Assembly: GCF_000758165.1 (NCBI RefSeq)
Contig: NZ_JNUP01000003.1
Span: 186,001 to 250,000, forward strand
Origin: Spirochaeta lutea
Lineage (GTDB): Bacteria; Spirochaetota; Spirochaetia; DSM-27196; Salinispiraceae
DNA length: 64,000 nt
Direction: 5' to 3'
In this document: positions 9,663 through 18,924 of the stretch, one piece after another
How the letters are laid out: each line of letters opens with the position of its first letter
Numbering within the stretch: position 1 is the stretch's first letter
Notes under the pieces: model-generated
Database searches by the model: none
Told to the model about the DNA's origin: nothing
What the model saw: the letters and a program-made list of their open reading frames with translations, nothing else
Position numbers and translations under genes: made by a program

Positions 9663-10462
9663 TGGTAACCATGAGCCCCTCAGAACGGATGGTTCAACGT
9701 AAACTCGACCCTCACCTGCTTCCCAACCATGTTGGCATCATCATGGACGGAAATGGGCGGTGGGCAAGACAGCGGGGTCTACCTCGCACGGCCGGACACA
9801 AAGAGGGACTAACTGCCGCCAAGCGTGTTGTTAAAGCTGCTCGGTCTCTGGGGATTCCTTACCTCAGTCTATACACCTTTTCAACAGAAAACTGGAAACG
9901 GGCCCAGGAGGAAGTGAACTACCTCATGGGCCTTATTGCAGGTCATCTCCGGAAGGAATTCGATTTTTACCGTGAGAATGACATACGAGTGCTACATAGC
10001 GGCGACATCTCCGGGCTGCCTGGAGGCATTCAGGAGGAGATCCATTCAGTAACCCATGATACGCGGAATTTTTCCGGCATGACCGTCAATCTTGCAATAA
10101 ATTACGGTGGACGAAATGAAATCTCCAGGGCATCTCGCCGTATACTTCGTTCGACCACCGAGAAAATAGCTGGGCTTCCCGAACCGATTTCCAGGGAAGC
10201 AGTCCTAAGGGTATTACACGATGCGGAAAGCCGCTTCGATGAGGAACAATTCTCCCAGGAGTTGGACCATCCAGAAATACCGGATGCTGATCTCATTATT
10301 CGCAGCGGCGGAGAACAGCGCCTGAGTAATTTTTTAATTTGGCAAGGCAGCTATGCAGAACTTCAGTTCGATAAAACGCTTTGGCCCGATTGGGATGAGG
10401 ATCGTTTTTATAAGGCCATGGAGAATTTTCAGCACCGCTGCCGCCGCTTCGGAGGAACATAA
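9662..10462 (+). CDS. uppS: Isoprenyl transferase (undecaprenyl diphosphate synthase)
   Basis: This cis-prenyltransferase makes the C55 lipid carrier for cell-wall precursors. The 266-residue protein has the substrate motif GIIMDGNGRWARQRG near residue 26, with the catalytic Asp, and YLSLYTFSTENW and DLIIRSGGEQRLSNFLIWQ further on. The start overlaps the frr stop by one base; a second ATG at 9671 is possible. Its last codons contain the ribosome-binding site of cdsA. Confidence 0.95.
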   Translation: MVTMSPSERMVQRKLDPHLLPNHVGIIMDGNGRWARQRGLPRTAGHKEGLTAAKRVVKAARSLGIPYLSLYTFSTENWKRAQEEVNYLMGLIAGHLRKEFDFYRENDIRVLHSGDISGLPGGIQEEIHSVTHDTRNFSGMTVNLAINYGGRNEISRASRRILRSTTEKIAGLPEPISREAVLRVLHDAESRFDEEQFSQELDHPEIPDADLIIRSGGEQRLSNFLIWQGSYAELQFDKTLWPDWDEDRFYKAMENFQHRCRRFGGT

Positions 10463-10466
10463 CCTG

Positions 10467-11309
10467 ATGTCAAATGCTCTCCAGAGAATACTTCTATTCT
10501 TCATCGCCATACCGGCCCTGGCTGCCTTGATCATTTTTGATCCTACCGAGCATCTGCTTATTATTAACGCCCTGGCTTTGGCCGTTACCATAGGAGCGAG
10601 TATGGAAATGGCCAACCTACTTTCCCTGCCATGGAAACAGGAAAAACGGTTGGGATTGTTCTTCTGGGTGCTTAGCACCGCCCCGGTGGCCGTCAGTGTA
10701 GCCTCCCGAATTGTCTGGGGATCGGCTGGAGCGTTTATCGGGTTTGGGTTCGGTATCTCCTTTCTCTTTCTGTTTCTGCTAACTTCGAACAAAAACGATC
10801 TTTCTAAGGATCTGTTTCTTTTGCAAAAACTGAGTATCGTGTTTTTATACCCTGGTTTTTTTATGATCCATTTTTCCCTGCTCACCGATCTCCCCCAGGG
10901 AAAGGCCGCAGTGCTGTTGTTCCTAGCAAGCGTTTTTTTGAATGATTCCTTCGCCTATGCCGGCGGTAAACTATTCGGTAAAAACAGCCGCCGTCCCTTT
11001 AGCCTGAGTCCAAATAAAACCACTGTCGGTCTGGTCTTCGGTATTACAACCAGTTTGGCCGTGTTGATTGGCGGTTACTTTATTCTTCCGCAGTTGTTTC
11101 CTTCGGGGATTCTTGGGGCCATTATCCTTGGATTACTCATGGGCCCCGGTGTTGTCGCCGGTGATCTTATCGAGTCGGCTCTGAAACGGTCGGCCCAGGT
11201 CAAGGATACCGGCCACATCATTCCTGGAAGGGGTGGATTATTGGATTCTCTTGATTCGCCGCTTTTTACTGCCCCGATTTTTTACTACGGTCTCCTGCTG
11301 CTTCAGTAG
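10467..11309 (+). CDS. cdsA: Phosphatidate cytidylyltransferase
   Basis: This integral membrane enzyme makes CDP-diacylglycerol from phosphatidate and CTP for phospholipid synthesis. The 280-residue product has about eight hydrophobic segments. The C-terminal signature is intact: SALKRSAQVKDTGHIIPGRGG followed by LDSLDS. ATG 10467 is chosen because GGAGGA lies 10 nt upstream, at the end of uppS; the open frame upstream is out of context. dxr, which often follows cdsA, is absent and rseP comes next. Confidence 0.94.
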   Translation: MSNALQRILLFFIAIPALAALIIFDPTEHLLIINALALAVTIGASMEMANLLSLPWKQEKRLGLFFWVLSTAPVAVSVASRIVWGSAGAFIGFGFGISFLFLFLLTSNKNDLSKDLFLLQKLSIVFLYPGFFMIHFSLLTDLPQGKAAVLLFLASVFLNDSFAYAGGKLFGKNSRRPFSLSPNKTTVGLVFGITTSLAVLIGGYFILPQLFPSGILGAIILGLLMGPGVVAGDLIESALKRSAQVKDTGHIIPGRGGLLDSLDSPLFTAPIFYYGLLLLQ

Positions 11310-11330
11310 GATTCATGATAGGATTTAACT

Positions 11331-12689
11331 ATGATATTTCAAATTGTAATTGGATTAATAGGGCTCGGACTCTTAGTGTCAATTCATGAGTTCGGGCATT
11401 ATATTGCCGCCAAAGCTACCGGTATTGGTGTAGAGGTGTTTAGCATCGGTTGGGGCAAAACCCTGTGGCGGCGGAATCTGAAGGATGGAAGCGAGTTCCG
11501 TCTTTCTCTGCTTCCCATTGGCGGGTATCTTCGGATGAAGGGGGAGTACCAGTTCCGTGACGCAATCCAGAAAGGCCTTCCCACCTTTCCTGATGAGGAA
11601 GGCGGATTTTTCTCTGCCCATCCCCTTAAACGTATTCTAGTCGCATCCGCCGGTCCACTGATTAATCTGTTATTCGCGGTTCTCATCTTCACTCTGATTC
11701 ATCTCTTCGGGTTCAGCTATTCAACATTCTCCAATATCATCGTTCCGGTAGAACAGATCCTGCCGGGTCAGACGAGTCCGGCAATTCAAGCCGGCCTGAA
11801 ACCCGGTGATAGAATCATATCCATCAATGACGGAAGCACCCCCTACTATTCAGATATTCAGGAGATAGTAGCTACCAATCCCCAGGAAGAGCTCCGGTTG
11901 ACAGTCGAACGAGCCTCCGGTTCGGTAGAAGAGATACGTATCACACCAACCCTGGATCCAGATAGGGGCATTGGACTCATCGGTGTGCAACCCTATATTG
12001 AGCCGGTTATTGCTGATGTAGAAGGACCGGCCCTTGGAGCCGGTCTTAGAACAGGAGATACCATTACATCGGTAAATGGTACTGCCATCCGAAACACCGC
12101 CCAGTTGCAGGAAATACTATCATCCCATCAGGGCGCCTTTGAGATCGTATTTTTGAGGGATTCTGCGGAGATGACAGCAACAATCTACCCCGAGTACACC
12201 GAGGACGGGCAGCCCTATTTGGGTGTTGTTTTTCAAGCTGTCACTGCCCGGAAACCCGGGTTGCCATTATTCTCCGCCATCAGCACGGCCATTGCTGAAG
12301 TCTGGCGCACCTTATCCTTGACCATTGAAAGCCTCGGCATGCTTTTTCGGGGACTCATTAGACCGGAGAATGCCTTGAGTGGCCCACTGAGAATCACATC
12401 CATGGTTGGGGAGATCGCTACCAGCAGCATGAGTCAAGGATTAGGAACGGGTCTTCGGATAACGTTCCAGTTCCTTGCCTTTATAAGCATTGCCCTGGCA
12501 TTTGGCAATCTGCTCCCGATTCCGGTTTTAGACGGCGGGCAAATTCTTATGTACCTCTTCGAATGGGTACGCAGAAAACCCTTATCCCCAAAACAAATTT
12601 CCTTATTCCAAACCATCGGAGCTGTCATCGTAATCGGACTTCTCGGGTTCGCCGTTTTCAGCGATTTATTATTCATAACTAGAGGTTGA
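11331..12689 (+). CDS. rseP: RseP-type site-2 intramembrane zinc metalloprotease (M50)
   Basis: The 452-residue inner-membrane protease cuts transmembrane segments, classically anti-sigma factors. HEFGH (about residues 19-23) gives two zinc ligands and the catalytic Glu. The third ligand is in PIPVLDGGQI near the C-terminus. Two PDZ-like domains lie between about residues 145 and 305 (ILPGQTSPAIQAGLKPGDRI and DVEGPALGAGLRTGDTI). The place in the uppS-cdsA cluster is typical. No RseA-like substrate gene is in the window. Confidence 0.94.
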   Translation: MIFQIVIGLIGLGLLVSIHEFGHYIAAKATGIGVEVFSIGWGKTLWRRNLKDGSEFRLSLLPIGGYLRMKGEYQFRDAIQKGLPTFPDEEGGFFSAHPLKRILVASAGPLINLLFAVLIFTLIHLFGFSYSTFSNIIVPVEQILPGQTSPAIQAGLKPGDRIISINDGSTPYYSDIQEIVATNPQEELRLTVERASGSVEEIRITPTLDPDRGIGLIGVQPYIEPVIADVEGPALGAGLRTGDTITSVNGTAIRNTAQLQEILSSHQGAFEIVFLRDSAEMTATIYPEYTEDGQPYLGVVFQAVTARKPGLPLFSAISTAIAEVWRTLSLTIESLGMLFRGLIRPENALSGPLRITSMVGEIATSSMSQGLGTGLRITFQFLAFISIALAFGNLLPIPVLDGGQILMYLFEWVRRKPLSPKQISLFQTIGAVIVIGLLGFAVFSDLLFITRG

Positions 12690-12690
12690 T

Positions 12691-14934
12691 ATGCGTTCAG
12701 GTACCCTTCGTAGTTTTTTGTTATTTGTCTTTTGTTCAGCAATCAGTGTATTCCCCGGGTACTCCCAGGACAGCCAGGATAGCCTTATGCCCAATAGTGG
12801 GCATAATTCGGCTGTTTTAACATTGAGTAGTCCGAACCTCAGCCCGTTCGCCGCCTCAATGGCACAGGACGGCTCAATTCTAATCTGGAATGTCCAAGAA
12901 AACACCCTTGCCGACCGACTATTTGTCATGGAGGACAGGCCTTCCTTTTTAGTTGTCCACCCCCAGCGGCCAGAACTTTTTTTCGTAGCCCGGGGCAGCG
13001 ATAACGGCTATCGAATAGAGGCCTGGAATTGGGAAAATCATCAGAAACTTTTTACCAAGCCAATCCCCGAGCTGCCCCTATCTATCGCCTACTCCCCGAA
13101 TGGAACTCGAATTGTCGCAACCTACCCGCGCTGGGATAGTATCGGGTTGTATAATGCAAGCAACGGACGGGAGATACGGCAGATGACCTCAGGATATGGG
13201 ATTGTTGATTTTGCTTCTATCTCATCCAGCGGCGCCAATATGCTCAGCTACCGCTCCAGTGCAGGGGAGTTCATTTATCACAGGATTGCCACCAATGAGG
13301 TGCTTGCAGAAGTAAAGACACTCCGTAATTTGAGATATCTCAACCTCTTTCCCAATAAACGCTTTGCCGTCGGTATCCTCAATGATTCGCTAGTCACCCT
13401 TGATACCGTGGATGGGTCCACAAAAAGTAGACTCGCCATCCCCCGTCTTCAAATTGCCTTTCCTCTCTCTGACACCCTGGTAGGCGCTATCATCAAGGAG
13501 GATGATCGCTATTTCATTCGATGGATTTCTGTCTCGAACGGCTCACTAACCCCAGCAGCAACCCCAAGACTGAGCAGAATCGAACAAGCCAACGGAATTT
13601 TTACAGTAGCCCAGGATCGTTTGATCGCAGGATTAACGACCGGCGGTATCGCAAGCCTTTCACCCGAGGAATCCGTCCAGATTGCAGTAAAAAGACCGGC
13701 AGCGATAAATTCATTTGCTCGGGCGGGTGGACAACTCTTCATTGGCTCACCTCAGGGGGTGTTCTTCCTTGACGAAACCCAGATTCTTTCACAACTGAGA
13801 GACCGTCAGGCCCAACTCCTCCAGTACCAAAAAGTAGATCTCCCCTTCTCTGGAGGAATACCTCGAATGTTCTCCCTTTCCGAGAATGACATTCTACTCT
13901 GGAATGCATCAAGCGCTTCCCGTATATGGCGGTTATCCTACCAAGAGGATACTACGCCGAGCATTTCAGCAATAACCGGAGTTCATTCAAAAACGATCAC
14001 TAACCTAGGAGTAGAGGATCAATTTATTATCGTGTTCTTCCGTGATGGTTCACTTGAGGTATATGACCGTGATAATTATTCGCGAATACTCTCCTACTCC
14101 ACTATTGGGTTGCAGGATGCCATAATCATTAACAACGACACTCTCCTGGTAGGGAAAACCCTTACCAGCGGCTTTAATTCTTCACTGTTAGCAATCAACC
14201 TATTTACCCAAGAAACCAGTGTTGTCCAAAGCCAGGATAAGGTGATTTTTGACCTCCAGAGCACAACTGACGGCAGCGAGTATTTTACCCACAGCATTAG
14301 TCAAAATTCCGATAATCAGGACTCTACCCTCCTGCGGAGATCTCATCCAACCTTAGCATTCCGTAATTCCATCCTGTCACGGTACTCCGGGGAGGACACA
14401 GGAGCATCCATGGCATACGATAGCGGCGTACTTTTTTCAAGTCTTGGCATGGATCAATTGATAAGCTGGGATGGCAGAAGAATTATGAGATTTGAAAAAA
14501 CCCGCCGGCTCCCACGATCCATCATGCCTCTCGAAGGTTACGTAGCAGCAATAAACAGTGATGGTACCCTATCGGTCTGGAATACAAGAACGCGCCAGTT
14601 TTATGCCGAGCTCGTTCTATTAGAGAGCTCTGAAGTACTCATCCTGGGAGATAATAAGTCCATCCTGGTTGCATTAGCCTCCGATACCCCTCCGGCGGAG
14701 ATTCCTGGGTTAACAGCAGAATATCTATCCACCCTTGTCCTTTTGGAGAACCTCAGAGTTCAATCCCCTTCGGAGAGAAATCCGGAAGCACCGCCGAACC
14801 AGGAACCGCCCCCCGCACCGGCAACCGGAGCGGACTCAATAGACCAAGAGTCCGATAGGCAATTTGCAGATCCTGACACTCAAATCCCTTCACCGGGGGA
14901 AACAGACGGTACCGATGATACTAGCGGAGAATAA
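12691..14934 (+). CDS. Secreted beta-propeller-like (WD40-type) protein
   Basis: The 747-residue protein starts with a signal peptide (about residues 1-25, ending near GYSQD). The body is a series of ~40-residue beta-rich repeats with WD40-like elements such as GSILIWNVQ (residues ~65-75) and GTLSVWNTRTRQF (~630-642). A Pro/Glu/Asp-rich, low-complexity tail begins near residue 685. It follows rseP by one base and has AGAGGT just before the start, so it belongs to the same operon. The function is unknown; a periplasmic scaffold or envelope-monitoring role is a guess from context. Repeat periodicity is weak, so PQQ-like or other propellers are alternatives. Confidence 0.7.
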   Translation: MRSGTLRSFLLFVFCSAISVFPGYSQDSQDSLMPNSGHNSAVLTLSSPNLSPFAASMAQDGSILIWNVQENTLADRLFVMEDRPSFLVVHPQRPELFFVARGSDNGYRIEAWNWENHQKLFTKPIPELPLSIAYSPNGTRIVATYPRWDSIGLYNASNGREIRQMTSGYGIVDFASISSSGANMLSYRSSAGEFIYHRIATNEVLAEVKTLRNLRYLNLFPNKRFAVGILNDSLVTLDTVDGSTKSRLAIPRLQIAFPLSDTLVGAIIKEDDRYFIRWISVSNGSLTPAATPRLSRIEQANGIFTVAQDRLIAGLTTGGIASLSPEESVQIAVKRPAAINSFARAGGQLFIGSPQGVFFLDETQILSQLRDRQAQLLQYQKVDLPFSGGIPRMFSLSENDILLWNASSASRIWRLSYQEDTTPSISAITGVHSKTITNLGVEDQFIIVFFRDGSLEVYDRDNYSRILSYSTIGLQDAIIINNDTLLVGKTLTSGFNSSLLAINLFTQETSVVQSQDKVIFDLQSTTDGSEYFTHSISQNSDNQDSTLLRRSHPTLAFRNSILSRYSGEDTGASMAYDSGVLFSSLGMDQLISWDGRRIMRFEKTRRLPRSIMPLEGYVAAINSDGTLSVWNTRTRQFYAELVLLESSEVLILGDNKSILVALASDTPPAEIPGLTAEYLSTLVLLENLRVQSPSERNPEAPPNQEPPPAPATGADSIDQESDRQFADPDTQIPSPGETDGTDDTSGE

Positions 14935-14952
14935 CGAGCCGTAAGGAGATCA

Positions 14953-15057
14953 TAGTACGCGAAAGGTTAAAAACTACACCAGATATAGCGGAGCAATCAA
15001 TAATTCTACCCATTGGTGGTGTCGCCGGGTTGTAAAGTTACAATCTTTTGCGCACTA
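14953..15057. repeat. 105-bp dispersed inverted-end repeat, copy A
   Basis: The ends TAGTACGCGAAAGGTT and (reverse complement) TAGTGCGCAAAAGATT are near-perfect inverted repeats, and the interior contains ACACCAGATATAGCGG. It is closely similar along its whole length to copy B at 15406-15510, in the same orientation. It lies between the convergent ends of the propeller gene and comFB. A fragment resembling another repeat end (CCTTTGCGCACC) follows at about 15064-15075. Confidence 0.88.
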
Positions 15058-15086
15058 TATAAGCCTTTGCGCACCGTCTAAGAAGA

Positions 15087-15368
15087 TTAGGTTCCACAGA
15101 CCTTTTCCACGGCCTCGCCAACTGCTTTCTGCACATTACGGCGGTGCTGTTCTTCTAAGGCTGGTTCGTAGATTCTACCCAGGAGGGTAGCACGATACAT
15201 CGGGGGCATCCGATTTAGGGCAAGGGCAGCGATGTCTAGAATATATTCTTCCTTCTGGAATTCCTGGGAAATGGTATTGTCTGCAATAAGACGTTCAATC
15301 TCTTCGAAAACCAAATGCTCCGCATGGTTATGTAGTTCTTCCAGGTTGTAATAATCCGCTAACCCCAT
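15087..15368 (-). CDS. comFB: ComFB-family protein
   Basis: The 93-residue protein matches the late competence development protein ComFB family, with EEIERLIADN and the conserved LALNRMPPMYR segment. Homologues in other bacteria have been reported as cyclic dinucleotide receptors; whether this one binds them is unknown. ATG 15368 is preferred because AAGGAG lies 6 nt upstream and homology begins there. A longer open frame to 15584 runs through repeat copy B and is not coding. The gene is bracketed by two directly oriented repeat copies about 450 bp apart. Confidence 0.82.
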   Translation of the reverse strand: MGLADYYNLEELHNHAEHLVFEEIERLIADNTISQEFQKEEYILDIAALALNRMPPMYRATLLGRIYEPALEEQHRRNVQKAVGEAVEKVCGT

Positions 15369-15385
15369 GTTTGTCTCCTTAATGC

Positions 15386-15415
15386 ATTGTACTGTAGGTG
15401 TTAGGTAGTGCACAA
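15386..15415 (-). promoter_or_regulatory. Possible comFB promoter using the end of repeat copy B as -35
   Basis: TACAAT (15386-15391) lies 18 bp downstream of TTGTGC (15410-15415), which is inside the terminal inverted repeat of copy B. The -35 match is only moderate. Confidence 0.4.
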
Positions 15416-15510
15416 AAGGTTGTAAACGACACCAGATATAGCGGAGCACCCTATAATTCCACCCATGGTTGGTGTCCCCCGGGTGTAATGTTACAACCTT
15501 TTGCGCACTA
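15406..15510. repeat. 105-bp dispersed inverted-end repeat, copy B
   Basis: The left end TAGTGCACAAAAGGTTGTAA matches the reverse complement of the right end (TAGTGCGCAAAAGGTTGTAA) at 19 of 20 positions. The interior holds ACACCAGATATAGCGGAGC, as in copy A. It lies between dnaB and comFB. Confidence 0.92.
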
Positions 15511-15592
15511 TAGTAAGTGTTATGGATTTTATCCACCGAGACAAGAACTTCCCATGCAGGCGCCGAAAAGGATAGGGCAAACAACGGAGAGT

Positions 15593-16921
15593 CTAGCGAT
15601 TTTCTCCGGGTGCCAGGGATTCAAACTTTGTGTAGGATGGTAAGAAGGCGAGATGGACGGTACCCACCGGCCCGTTTCGCTGTTTAGCAACTATTAATTG
15701 GGTATCAATAACCTCTTGGGTTTGGGCCGATTCTCTATCGCCGACCCTCTCCCGGTGAATAAACATAACAACATCGGCATCTTGCTCAATCGAACCGGAT
15801 TCCCGCAGGTTTGCCAGAGTCGGAACCTTGCCCTCCGTATCCCGAGAGACCTGGCTTAGTGCAACGATGGGTATATTTAATTCCCGAGCCAGACTTTTTA
15901 ATGATCGTGAGATTTCTGCGATCTGCTCATGACGGGGTATATCCTTATTCTCAGCGGTAATCAAGGTAAGGTAGTCGATAAAAATTATTTTTACATCAAA
16001 CTGGGCCTTCATTCGTCTCGCCTGGGCGCGCAGATCCAGCAGCTTCATATTGGGCGTATCTGCGATGAATAACGGTGCATCGTATATATGGCTTGCTGCA
16101 TCTACCAGGCTCTGGAGGTCTGCCGGACGCAGGTAGCCCGTACGTAAGGACTGGCTCCCTATTCGTGCTACCATTGCAAAGATACGCTGCATTATTTGTT
16201 GATCAGACATTTCCAGGGTAAAAAACCCGGCTGCTATTTTTTGTACAATAGCAACGTTTACTACCATTGAGAGTGCGAGCGCCGTTTTCCCCATGGAGGG
16301 ACGGGCCCCGACGATAATGAGCTCAGCATCCTGAAATCCGCTGAGCATATCATCCAGTTCATGGAATCCGGATGGTATGCCGCTGTAGCTCGTTTTTTCT
16401 TTATACACCTTTTCGATGTTGCTGAGGGCCGGCCCCACAAGATCACGGATCTGCCTAAAGGTTACCGTCTCCTGTTCGTCCGTAATCTCAAAGATTTTTC
16501 GTTCCGCTTCTTCCACGATAGTCCGTGCATCGTGGCTTTCGTCATACGCGTCGGTACTGATCTCTGCGCTAATTCGGAGTAGCCGTCGTCGTACTGAGCT
16601 CTCTTTAACTATTCTTGCATAGTATTCAATATTTGCAGAGGTTGGAACGATGGATGTAAGTTGGGAAATAAATGCCGGGCCACCCACTGAATCAATGAGT
16701 TTTTTTGCCTTCAGATCATCAGTGACGGTGATTAAATCGATAGGCTCACTTCTGTCGGACAGATCAATAATTGTCTGAAAGACTTTTTGGTGAGCCTGGC
16801 GATAAAAATCCTCGGGACGAAGAATCGGTATAATCCGACCCAATGCCTCCGAATCCAATAGTAAGGCGCCCAGGGTTGCAAGCTCAGCGTCATTATTGTG
16901 TGGTGGAACACGTCCTTCCAT
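15593..16921 (-). CDS. dnaB: Replicative DNA helicase DnaB
   Basis: This is the hexameric 5'-3' helicase of the replication fork. The 442-residue protein has an N-terminal all-helical domain (NNDAELATLGALLLDSEALG near residue 10) and a RecA-like domain with Walker A GARPSMGKTA and Walker B IIFIDYLTLI. DnaB motifs EISRSLKSLARELNIPIVAL and SQVSRDTEGK follow. It is the last gene of the rpsF-ssb-rpsR-yybS-rplI-dnaB operon. GGAGG lies in the 27-bp gap after rplI. No intein is present. Confidence 0.97.
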   Translation of the reverse strand: MEGRVPPHNNDAELATLGALLLDSEALGRIIPILRPEDFYRQAHQKVFQTIIDLSDRSEPIDLITVTDDLKAKKLIDSVGGPAFISQLTSIVPTSANIEYYARIVKESSVRRRLLRISAEISTDAYDESHDARTIVEEAERKIFEITDEQETVTFRQIRDLVGPALSNIEKVYKEKTSYSGIPSGFHELDDMLSGFQDAELIIVGARPSMGKTALALSMVVNVAIVQKIAAGFFTLEMSDQQIMQRIFAMVARIGSQSLRTGYLRPADLQSLVDAASHIYDAPLFIADTPNMKLLDLRAQARRMKAQFDVKIIFIDYLTLITAENKDIPRHEQIAEISRSLKSLARELNIPIVALSQVSRDTEGKVPTLANLRESGSIEQDADVVMFIHRERVGDRESAQTQEVIDTQLIVAKQRNGPVGTVHLAFLPSYTKFESLAPGENR

Positions 16922-16948
16922 TAGCCTGCAACCTCCGGTTGTTTAGTA

Positions 16949-17536
16949 CTATTGATCAGCTTCTTCGGTTGATTCTTCCTCCACTGAGGCTTCTGCAGCG
17001 ACAGCTTCCTCTTCTCCAGCGGGCTCTTCAACCTCTTCTTTAACAGCCTGAGGCTCGGCAGCCTTCGGACTTGCAGGAGACTCCTCTGTTGCATCCGAAA
17101 CAACCGATACTTTGAGCTCAGCCTCTTCATCGTTGTATAAATGCACGAGAAGTTTATAGTCGCCCAGGGCTTTCAGGGTATGTCCGGGAATTTCAATCTT
17201 CTTTCGCTCGATTTCAACGCCGATTTTTTCCAACTCTTCATGGATCATCTGGGCGGTAACAGCGCCGAAGAGCTTTCCGTTTTCACCAGCAGGCATCGGA
17301 AATACAAGCTTGGCCTCTTCAATTTTGACCTTATTGCTTGCAGCAGCCAGCCGCTTATCTTCTTTCCGTTTAGCGATCTGCTTCCGCTTCCCTTCCAGGA
17401 TCGCCACATTGGCCCGGCTGTACATACTCACCAATCCACGGGGAATCAGAAAGTTTCGTGCATAACCAGGCTTCACCTCTAAAACATCGCCTTCTTCACC
17501 CAGATTTGGAATATCATTATTTAAAATTACCTTCAT
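16949..17536 (-). CDS. rplI: 50S ribosomal protein L9 with acidic C-terminal extension
   Basis: The first ~150 of 195 residues match L9: MKVILNNDIPNLGEEGDVLE, then the PGYARNFLIPRG RNA-binding signature, a connecting helix and the C-terminal domain. About 45 extra residues rich in Glu/Ala/Ser (EEVEEPAGEEEAVAAEA) follow. The start lies inside the end of the yybS-like gene (20-bp overlap). Confidence 0.96.
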   Translation of the reverse strand: MKVILNNDIPNLGEEGDVLEVKPGYARNFLIPRGLVSMYSRANVAILEGKRKQIAKRKEDKRLAAASNKVKIEEAKLVFPMPAGENGKLFGAVTAQMIHEELEKIGVEIERKKIEIPGHTLKALGDYKLLVHLYNDEEAELKVSVVSDATEESPASPKAAEPQAVKEEVEEPAGEEEAVAAEASVEEESTEEADQ

Positions 17537-18509
17537 GCGCTTTACGCTCCTTTACTCGAAATGTATAGGTTATCCATGTCTCAGACAAACCAAGAAGGGG
17601 TAACCCAAGGGAAATAACTAGATTTACACCTGGTATAATCATACCAACTAATACCAGGACAGCCAATCCACCTTTTGGTGCAAGACCTCCACGGCGGTTA
17701 ATGAGCCACGCCCAGAGAATGGCTAACCCCTGAACGCCGTAGATAAATCCGGCACATGATAAAATGGTCCAGACTACCAGCCCGAATACCAGGCCAGGAT
17801 TAAACCGTAGATCAATCAACCCTAAAAATCCGGATACAATAAAGATCCACAACCAGACACGGTTGACTTGATACCGGCTGAACCCGATCCCCCAGGATTT
17901 TCGGTAATCACGGCTTGATACTAACCGTCCCAGGAAAAAGCCTCCCAGTACCATCACGGTGTTTCCAAGAGCATAGGTCCGTACCATGGCGTTCCCAAGA
18001 AACCGTATAAGGTCTTCGGTCCCTTGACCGCCGCCACCAGTCTCAAACAGTCCCTCAACCAACAAGCCGATGAACTCAAGAAACGGACCCTCTCGTAAAA
18101 AACGAACCATGAGGGGTGCTAGAATTACTGCGCCTGCCACCTGGAGAACCCCTAGAGAAACCGTCCAATGAAGCTTCCTCCGGGTGCTATTCAGCAGCAC
18201 TAATCCACCGACCATGGCCGCAGGCATTAACATGGTAAGCCGCATTAGAGACGCGGTGGTATCTGCATCTATGGATCGAGCCAGATCGTACTCCAGAAGC
18301 AAAAACAGACTCACTAAGACCAATCCAGCCCCATAAAGCAGATTACCCAGTCCCCATCTCTCATGCACTAGTTGAAGGGGTATGAGAAAAATCCCCATGG
18401 TAAACCCGACGGAATATAACAGAACTGAAGCCATCCCCATGCCGAGAACATGCAGCCATGGCTGCTGTCCCAGGGAATGCCAAAAATTCTGTCCATGTTG
18501 GTTTGCCAT
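17517..18509 (-). CDS. YybS-like (DUF2232) membrane protein
   Basis: The 330-residue protein has about eight hydrophobic helices and ends in a short charged tail. Its place between rpsR and rplI matches that of yybS in Bacillus and relatives, and the helix pattern fits DUF2232. Function is unknown. It overlaps the rplI start by 20 bp and is part of the same operon. Confidence 0.72.
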   Translation of the reverse strand: MANQHGQNFWHSLGQQPWLHVLGMGMASVLLYSVGFTMGIFLIPLQLVHERWGLGNLLYGAGLVLVSLFLLLEYDLARSIDADTTASLMRLTMLMPAAMVGGLVLLNSTRRKLHWTVSLGVLQVAGAVILAPLMVRFLREGPFLEFIGLLVEGLFETGGGGQGTEDLIRFLGNAMVRTYALGNTVMVLGGFFLGRLVSSRDYRKSWGIGFSRYQVNRVWLWIFIVSGFLGLIDLRFNPGLVFGLVVWTILSCAGFIYGVQGLAILWAWLINRRGGLAPKGGLAVLVLVGMIIPGVNLVISLGLPLLGLSETWITYTFRVKERKAHEGNFK

Positions 18510-18559
18510 CTTTACCCCTTCAATGATCTGCCTACCATGCAGTGCATGGTATCCCTTCC

Positions 18560-18865
18560 TTAGCCCATGGGCAGCAGGGCAAGAAACCGGGCTTTTTTAA
18601 TCTCTCGTACCAGCCGTCTCTGATTTTTCGCAGAGGTGCCGGTAATACGACGGGGAAGAATTTTTCCCTTATCGGTAACAAATCGTTTTAGAACCTCGGG
18701 CTGCTTGTAATCAATGGTGAGATTCTGGGTTTTAATTTTATCGACTTTTTTTCGAAAAAAGGATTTTCCCTTCCCACCGCGAAACCCGCCTCGGCGTTCG
18801 CCGTCTCGACCATCCATGCCGTCCCGGCTATCATTATCACGCGTATTTCTTCTATCGTCTGCCAT
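18560..18865 (-). CDS. rpsR: 30S ribosomal protein S18
   Basis: The 101-residue protein has a flexible, Arg/Gly/Asp-rich N-terminal extension of ~35 residues. The conserved core is [19 protein letters not shown] and [16 protein letters not shown]18 pairs with S6 in the 30S platform; both genes are in this operon. AAGGAG lies 10 nt before the ATG. Confidence 0.97.
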   Translation of the reverse strand: MADDRRNTRDNDSRDGMDGRDGERRGGFRGGKGKSFFRKKVDKIKTQNLTIDYKQPEVLKRFVTDKGKILPRRITGTSAKNQRRLVREIKKARFLALLPMG

Positions 18866-18924
18866 TCGTTTTACTCCTTACGTAAAAGATTCCCGTCTCC
18901 ATCCTGAGCGATTCACCCTCAAGA

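Noticed and set aside
14953-15510. Repeats A and B as insertion sequence remnants with a transposase
   Set aside because: The only gene between them is comFB; no transposase coding is present in any frame inside the copies.
15369-15584. N-terminal extension of the comFB ORF
   Set aside because: It is translated repeat copy B; a good ribosome-binding site and family homology start at 15368.
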